NCBI GenBank assembly: GCA_963717125.1
Contig: CAVQVG010000005.1
Coordinates: 122,123 to 186,122 of the forward strand
Origin: RYN-230 sp963717125
GTDB lineage: Bacteria; Actinomycetota; Actinomycetes; Streptosporangiales; Streptosporangiaceae
Length of the DNA stretch: 64,000 bases
Direction: 5' to 3'
Shown here: positions 62,172-64,000 of the stretch, piece by piece
Layout: each line of letters opens with the position of its first letter
Position numbering within the stretch: the first letter of the stretch is position 1
The notes under the pieces: model-generated
Told to the model about the DNA's origin: nothing
Seen by the model: only the letters and a program-made list of their open reading frames with translations
Databases searched by the model: none
Translations under genes and position numbers: made by a program

Positions 62172-62426
62172 ATGCTGACGCTCGGCGAATTGTGCGAGTG
62201 GCTGAACATCACGGAGCGGCATGCGCGCAAGCTGGTTGAGCGTGATGCTATCCCGTACCGGAAGATTGGCCACCTGCTGCGATTCGCCGAGGCTGAGGTC
62301 GAAGACTGGACCAGGCCGAAGCAGAGAAGACCTCGCGCCTACGTGGCTCACGGGCGAGAGCAGAGATCATCTTTGGACGGGAAAACCCGCTCGGTCTCCC
62401 CGCTCCCTAAATCGCTCATTGAATGA
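62172..62426 (+). CDS. xis: Excisionase (Xis, MerR/HTH_17-type)
   Basis: About 84 residues from ATG 62172 with ggcgag upstream; GTG 62127 adds 15 residues. A winged-helix of the excisionase class: LTLGELCEWLNITERHARKL then VERDAIPYRKIGHLLRFAEA. The C-terminal tail is basic. Xis binds next to att sites and tips integrase towards excision. It lies between repSA and int as in pSAM2. Confidence 0.83.
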   Translation: MLTLGELCEWLNITERHARKLVERDAIPYRKIGHLLRFAEAEVEDWTRPKQRRPRAYVAHGREQRSSLDGKTRSVSPLPKSLIE

Positions 62427-62489
62427 CTGGCTAATGGCACATAAAGGCGAGACATAAGGGCGCTACATGCGGTAGAATTATCGTAATGG

Positions 62490-62508
62490 CTCACCATCGG
62501 GCGGTGAG
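62490..62508 (+). promoter_or_regulatory. Hairpin in the int leader
   Basis: ctcacc / ggtgag, a 6-bp perfect inverted repeat with a 7-nt loop, between xis and int and 24 bases before the int ATG. The 88-bp gap is A/T-richer, as a promoter would be. It may control int expression or bind Xis. Confidence 0.4.
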
Positions 62509-62532
62509 TCGCCGATGAATAGGAGAATGGGC

Positions 62533-63789
62533 ATGTCGAAGGGCATTCCCCGTGATCTCCCCACGGGGATCACAGTCAAGACCCGTAAGCAGGGCGGCAA
62601 GACCCTGCCGGTCGTCACCGAGGATGGAACCCCGGTCTTCCGCGTGCGGGTCTGGGATCCAGTGCTCAAGAAGCAGATCGAGCGATCGGCCGAGGGCCTG
62701 GAGGCAGCCAAAGAGCTGCTTGACGAGTTCAACCAGGCGAAGCGTCGGCCGGGACGGCTTCAGGCCGAGCGGGTACGGCTGGTAGATGTGGCGGCGCGCT
62801 ACATCGTCGCGTTCAAGACCAAGCGGGACGGCTCGCCCCGCCCCAAGTCATCGCTTGCGAAAGAGCGGACCTGTCTCAACGTCTACATCATCCCGGTTCT
62901 CGGCAACGCCTGGATCGGTGATCTTGACCTCCCGGAACTCAACGACACCATTCGGAATCTCAAGCTGCAAGATGGCTCGCCCGCATCGGGCAGCACGAAA
63001 AGCACGGTCGCCGCGGTGCTGCGCGGGCTGTTCGCCTGGGCGCGTGAGGAGCGCATCATCCCCACCAATCCGGCGCTGGAGCTGCGTACCGGCTGGGGCG
63101 GCTCGACTCGCCGCCGCGTGCTCATCCCGAGCATTCCGCAAGTGCTTCGCCTCGCGGCAGCACTCGACCACTTCAAGCCAGGTCTCGGTGACGTCGCCAT
63201 CGTGCTCGCGTTCACCGGGCTCCGGTGGGAAGAGGCGGTAGCCGTCCCGACCGCGAACGTGGACCTAGCCGGGCAGTGCATGACCGTGGACCGGACGGCC
63301 AGTGAGTCCGGTGGGCGGCGGGACGTCCGCAACGACATGAAGACCCGCGCCGCCGAGCGCGTGGTCATGATCCCCGACGTCGCGGTGCCCGCGGTGCAAC
63401 GGCTCCTGGAGCGGCATGCGGCCGGGCGCGAGCAGAGCGGGGGAACCCGGTACAGCCGCCTGATCAACGGGGAGCGCGGCGGCTACCTCGGATACGCGAT
63501 GTGGCGGCGGTACCTCGCGCTGGCCCACGGGTACACGGCGTCTCACCCGGACGGCATGGTCCGGTACACCGCGCACGAGCTGCGGCACGTCTGCGCGTCC
63601 CTGCTGATCGCGTCGGGTGCCTCGGACGTCCAGGTGGCCAACCAGATGGGGCACCGCAAGATCGAGACGACCAAGAACATCTACGGTCACCTGTTCGCCC
63701 AGGACCGGAAGCTCATCCTGGAGGCGATCAACCAGGCGGTCAGCCGCCTCTATGTCGAAGAAGGCCCCGCGGAGGAAGCGGCGGCCTGA
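62533..63789 (+). CDS. int: Tyrosine recombinase integrase
   Basis: About 418 residues from ATG 62533, chosen for AGGAG at 7-base spacing; ATG 62515 lacks a site. N-terminal SAM-like core-binding domain (VRLVDVAARYIVAFKTKRDG), then the catalytic domain with Arg in FTGLRWEEAVAV, HxxR in HELRHVCASLLIASG, the second His in MGHRKIETTKNI and the nucleophile Tyr in IYGHLF. All key residues are intact. It acts on the adjacent tRNA-Val gene. A terminator and the tRNA follow. Confidence 0.93.
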   Translation: MSKGIPRDLPTGITVKTRKQGGKTLPVVTEDGTPVFRVRVWDPVLKKQIERSAEGLEAAKELLDEFNQAKRRPGRLQAERVRLVDVAARYIVAFKTKRDGSPRPKSSLAKERTCLNVYIIPVLGNAWIGDLDLPELNDTIRNLKLQDGSPASGSTKSTVAAVLRGLFAWAREERIIPTNPALELRTGWGGSTRRRVLIPSIPQVLRLAAALDHFKPGLGDVAIVLAFTGLRWEEAVAVPTANVDLAGQCMTVDRTASESGGRRDVRNDMKTRAAERVVMIPDVAVPAVQRLLERHAAGREQSGGTRYSRLINGERGGYLGYAMWRRYLALAHGYTASHPDGMVRYTAHELRHVCASLLIASGASDVQVANQMGHRKIETTKNIYGHLFAQDRKLILEAINQAVSRLYVEEGPAEEAAA

Positions 63790-63805
63790 CAGGTGCCAAC
63801 GCGAG

Positions 63806-63840
63806 GAGACCCCCCAGGGATCGGGCCCCCGGAGGGTCTC
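63806..63840 (+). terminator. Int terminator
   Basis: gagaccc (63806-63812) and gggtctc (63834-63840) enclose a G/C-rich loop, 17 bases beyond the int stop and 5 bases before the tRNA 3' end. It may serve the convergent tRNA transcript as well. Confidence 0.7.
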
Positions 63841-63844
63841 TTCG

Positions 63845-63916
63845 TGGGCGATACTGGGATTGAACCAGTGACCTCGTCGGTGTCAACGACGCGCTCTCCC
63901 ACTGAGCTAACCGCCC
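63845..63916 (-). tRNA. tRNA-Val (anticodon GAC)
   Basis: 72 nt, cloverleaf complete: acceptor GGGCGGU/AUCGCCC, D-arm GCUC...GAGC, anticodon stem CGUCG/CGACG with loop UUGACAC (GAC), T-stem ACUGG/CCAGU with UUCAAUC, discriminator A at 63845. CCA is not encoded. It is the integration target; its 3' portion is supplied by the element. Confidence 0.95.
63859..63886 (-). other. attR in tRNA-Val
   Basis: The 28-bp copy inside the intact tRNA, covering anticodon loop to T-loop, paired with 47667-47694. Int must cut within this identical stretch; the single mismatch at the 18th base limits where strand exchange can be. Confidence 0.8.
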
Positions 63917-63920
63917 CTTG

Positions 63921-63945
63921 CTGGCCCTACGACCTCTAGGGCCAG
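63921..63945. other. 8-bp hairpin 5' of the tRNA
   Basis: ctggccct / agggccag, a perfect inverted repeat with 9-nt loop just upstream of the tRNA. It may be a terminator of an upstream gene outside the window. No gene is visible in the last 80 bases. Confidence 0.45.
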
Positions 63946-64000
63946 AAGCCTTGCTATACCACCTCTGACCTGCGCACTGCCGCTGTCGGGGCGCTACCGT

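Larger units (their letters stand above)
47667..63886 (+). mobile_element. Actinomycete integrative and conjugative element at tRNA-Val(GAC)
   Basis: About 16.2 kb between two 28-bp att copies. Gene order at the right end (GntR, translocase, small Zn protein, RepSA-type Rep, Xis, Int, tRNA) is that of pSAM2-like AICEs, which integrate by a tyrosine recombinase, replicate as circular DNA by rolling circle and move double-stranded DNA with a TraB-type translocase. The left 9 kb is cargo: HEPN-like gene, type II R-M relics, Nudix, APH. Int, Xis and Rep are open. The translocase, GntR, two XRE regulators and an ATPase gene have frameshifts. Confidence 0.88.

Overview
The window is high-GC actinobacterial DNA. 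The signs are strong G/C third positions, GTG/TTG starts, ATGA translational coupling, a DUF574/SAV2177-type methyltransferase, twin-arginine proteins and an actinomycete integrative element. It looks like a soil actinomycete (Streptosporangiales- or Frankia-like; this is inference). Bases 1 to about 47,660 are chromosomal. The last 16.2 kb is an actinomycete integrative and conjugative element (AICE) sitting at a tRNA-Val(GAC) gene.

Layout: (i) 1-2635, a polyhydroxyalkanoate (PHA) locus with an XRE regulator, a phasin and a PHA synthase; the first two share a 17-bp promoter motif. (ii) 2764-9000, single enzymes: amidohydrolase, gamma-carbonic anhydrase, class A beta-lactamase-like hydrolase, phospholipase D, and a Tat lipoprotein. 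(iii) 9082-16288, an ECF sigma factor, a small partner protein, a TPR-CHAT protease gene broken by many frameshifts, a divergent intact subtilisin-like protease and a membrane protein. This is the most system-like cluster in the window. (iv) 16407-29924, a mix of methyltransferases, nitroreductase, SDR, TMEM175-like channel, PH-domain and membrane proteins, a LuxR/MalT-type ATPase regulator, a Tat-exported protein, and a coupled RibD-like reductase/N-formylglutamate amidohydrolase-like pair. (v) 30495-36900, a surface-glycan block (FkbM methyltransferase, flippase-like membrane protein, GH63-like hydrolase, two GT87-like proteins) carrying two near-identical relics of a PadR-family promoter and start. 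(vi) 36863-47347, regulators each next to a probable target (TetR/NTF2-like, GbsR-MarR/DUF4097, MarR/MFS-USP) plus an EamA-like transporter.

The AICE (47667-63886) is bounded by two 28-bp att copies that differ at one base. Its right half has the classic order: HTH regulators, KorSA-like GntR regulator with its operators, FtsK/TraB-type translocase, RepSA-type rolling-circle initiator, Xis, Int, tRNA. Its left half is a cargo zone with a HEPN-like gene, a wrecked type II restriction-modification system with its controller, three hairpins, short direct repeats, and Nudix and APH-family genes. At the left junction the chromosome carries the remains of a MntA/HepT toxin-antitoxin pair. Int, Xis and RepSA are intact, but the translocase, GntR and several regulators carry single-base frameshifts. 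The element is therefore either stranded, or the assembly has indel errors. Frameshifts also hit the chromosomal CHAT, MFS-USP and nitroreductase genes, so raw reads should be checked before any gene is called dead.
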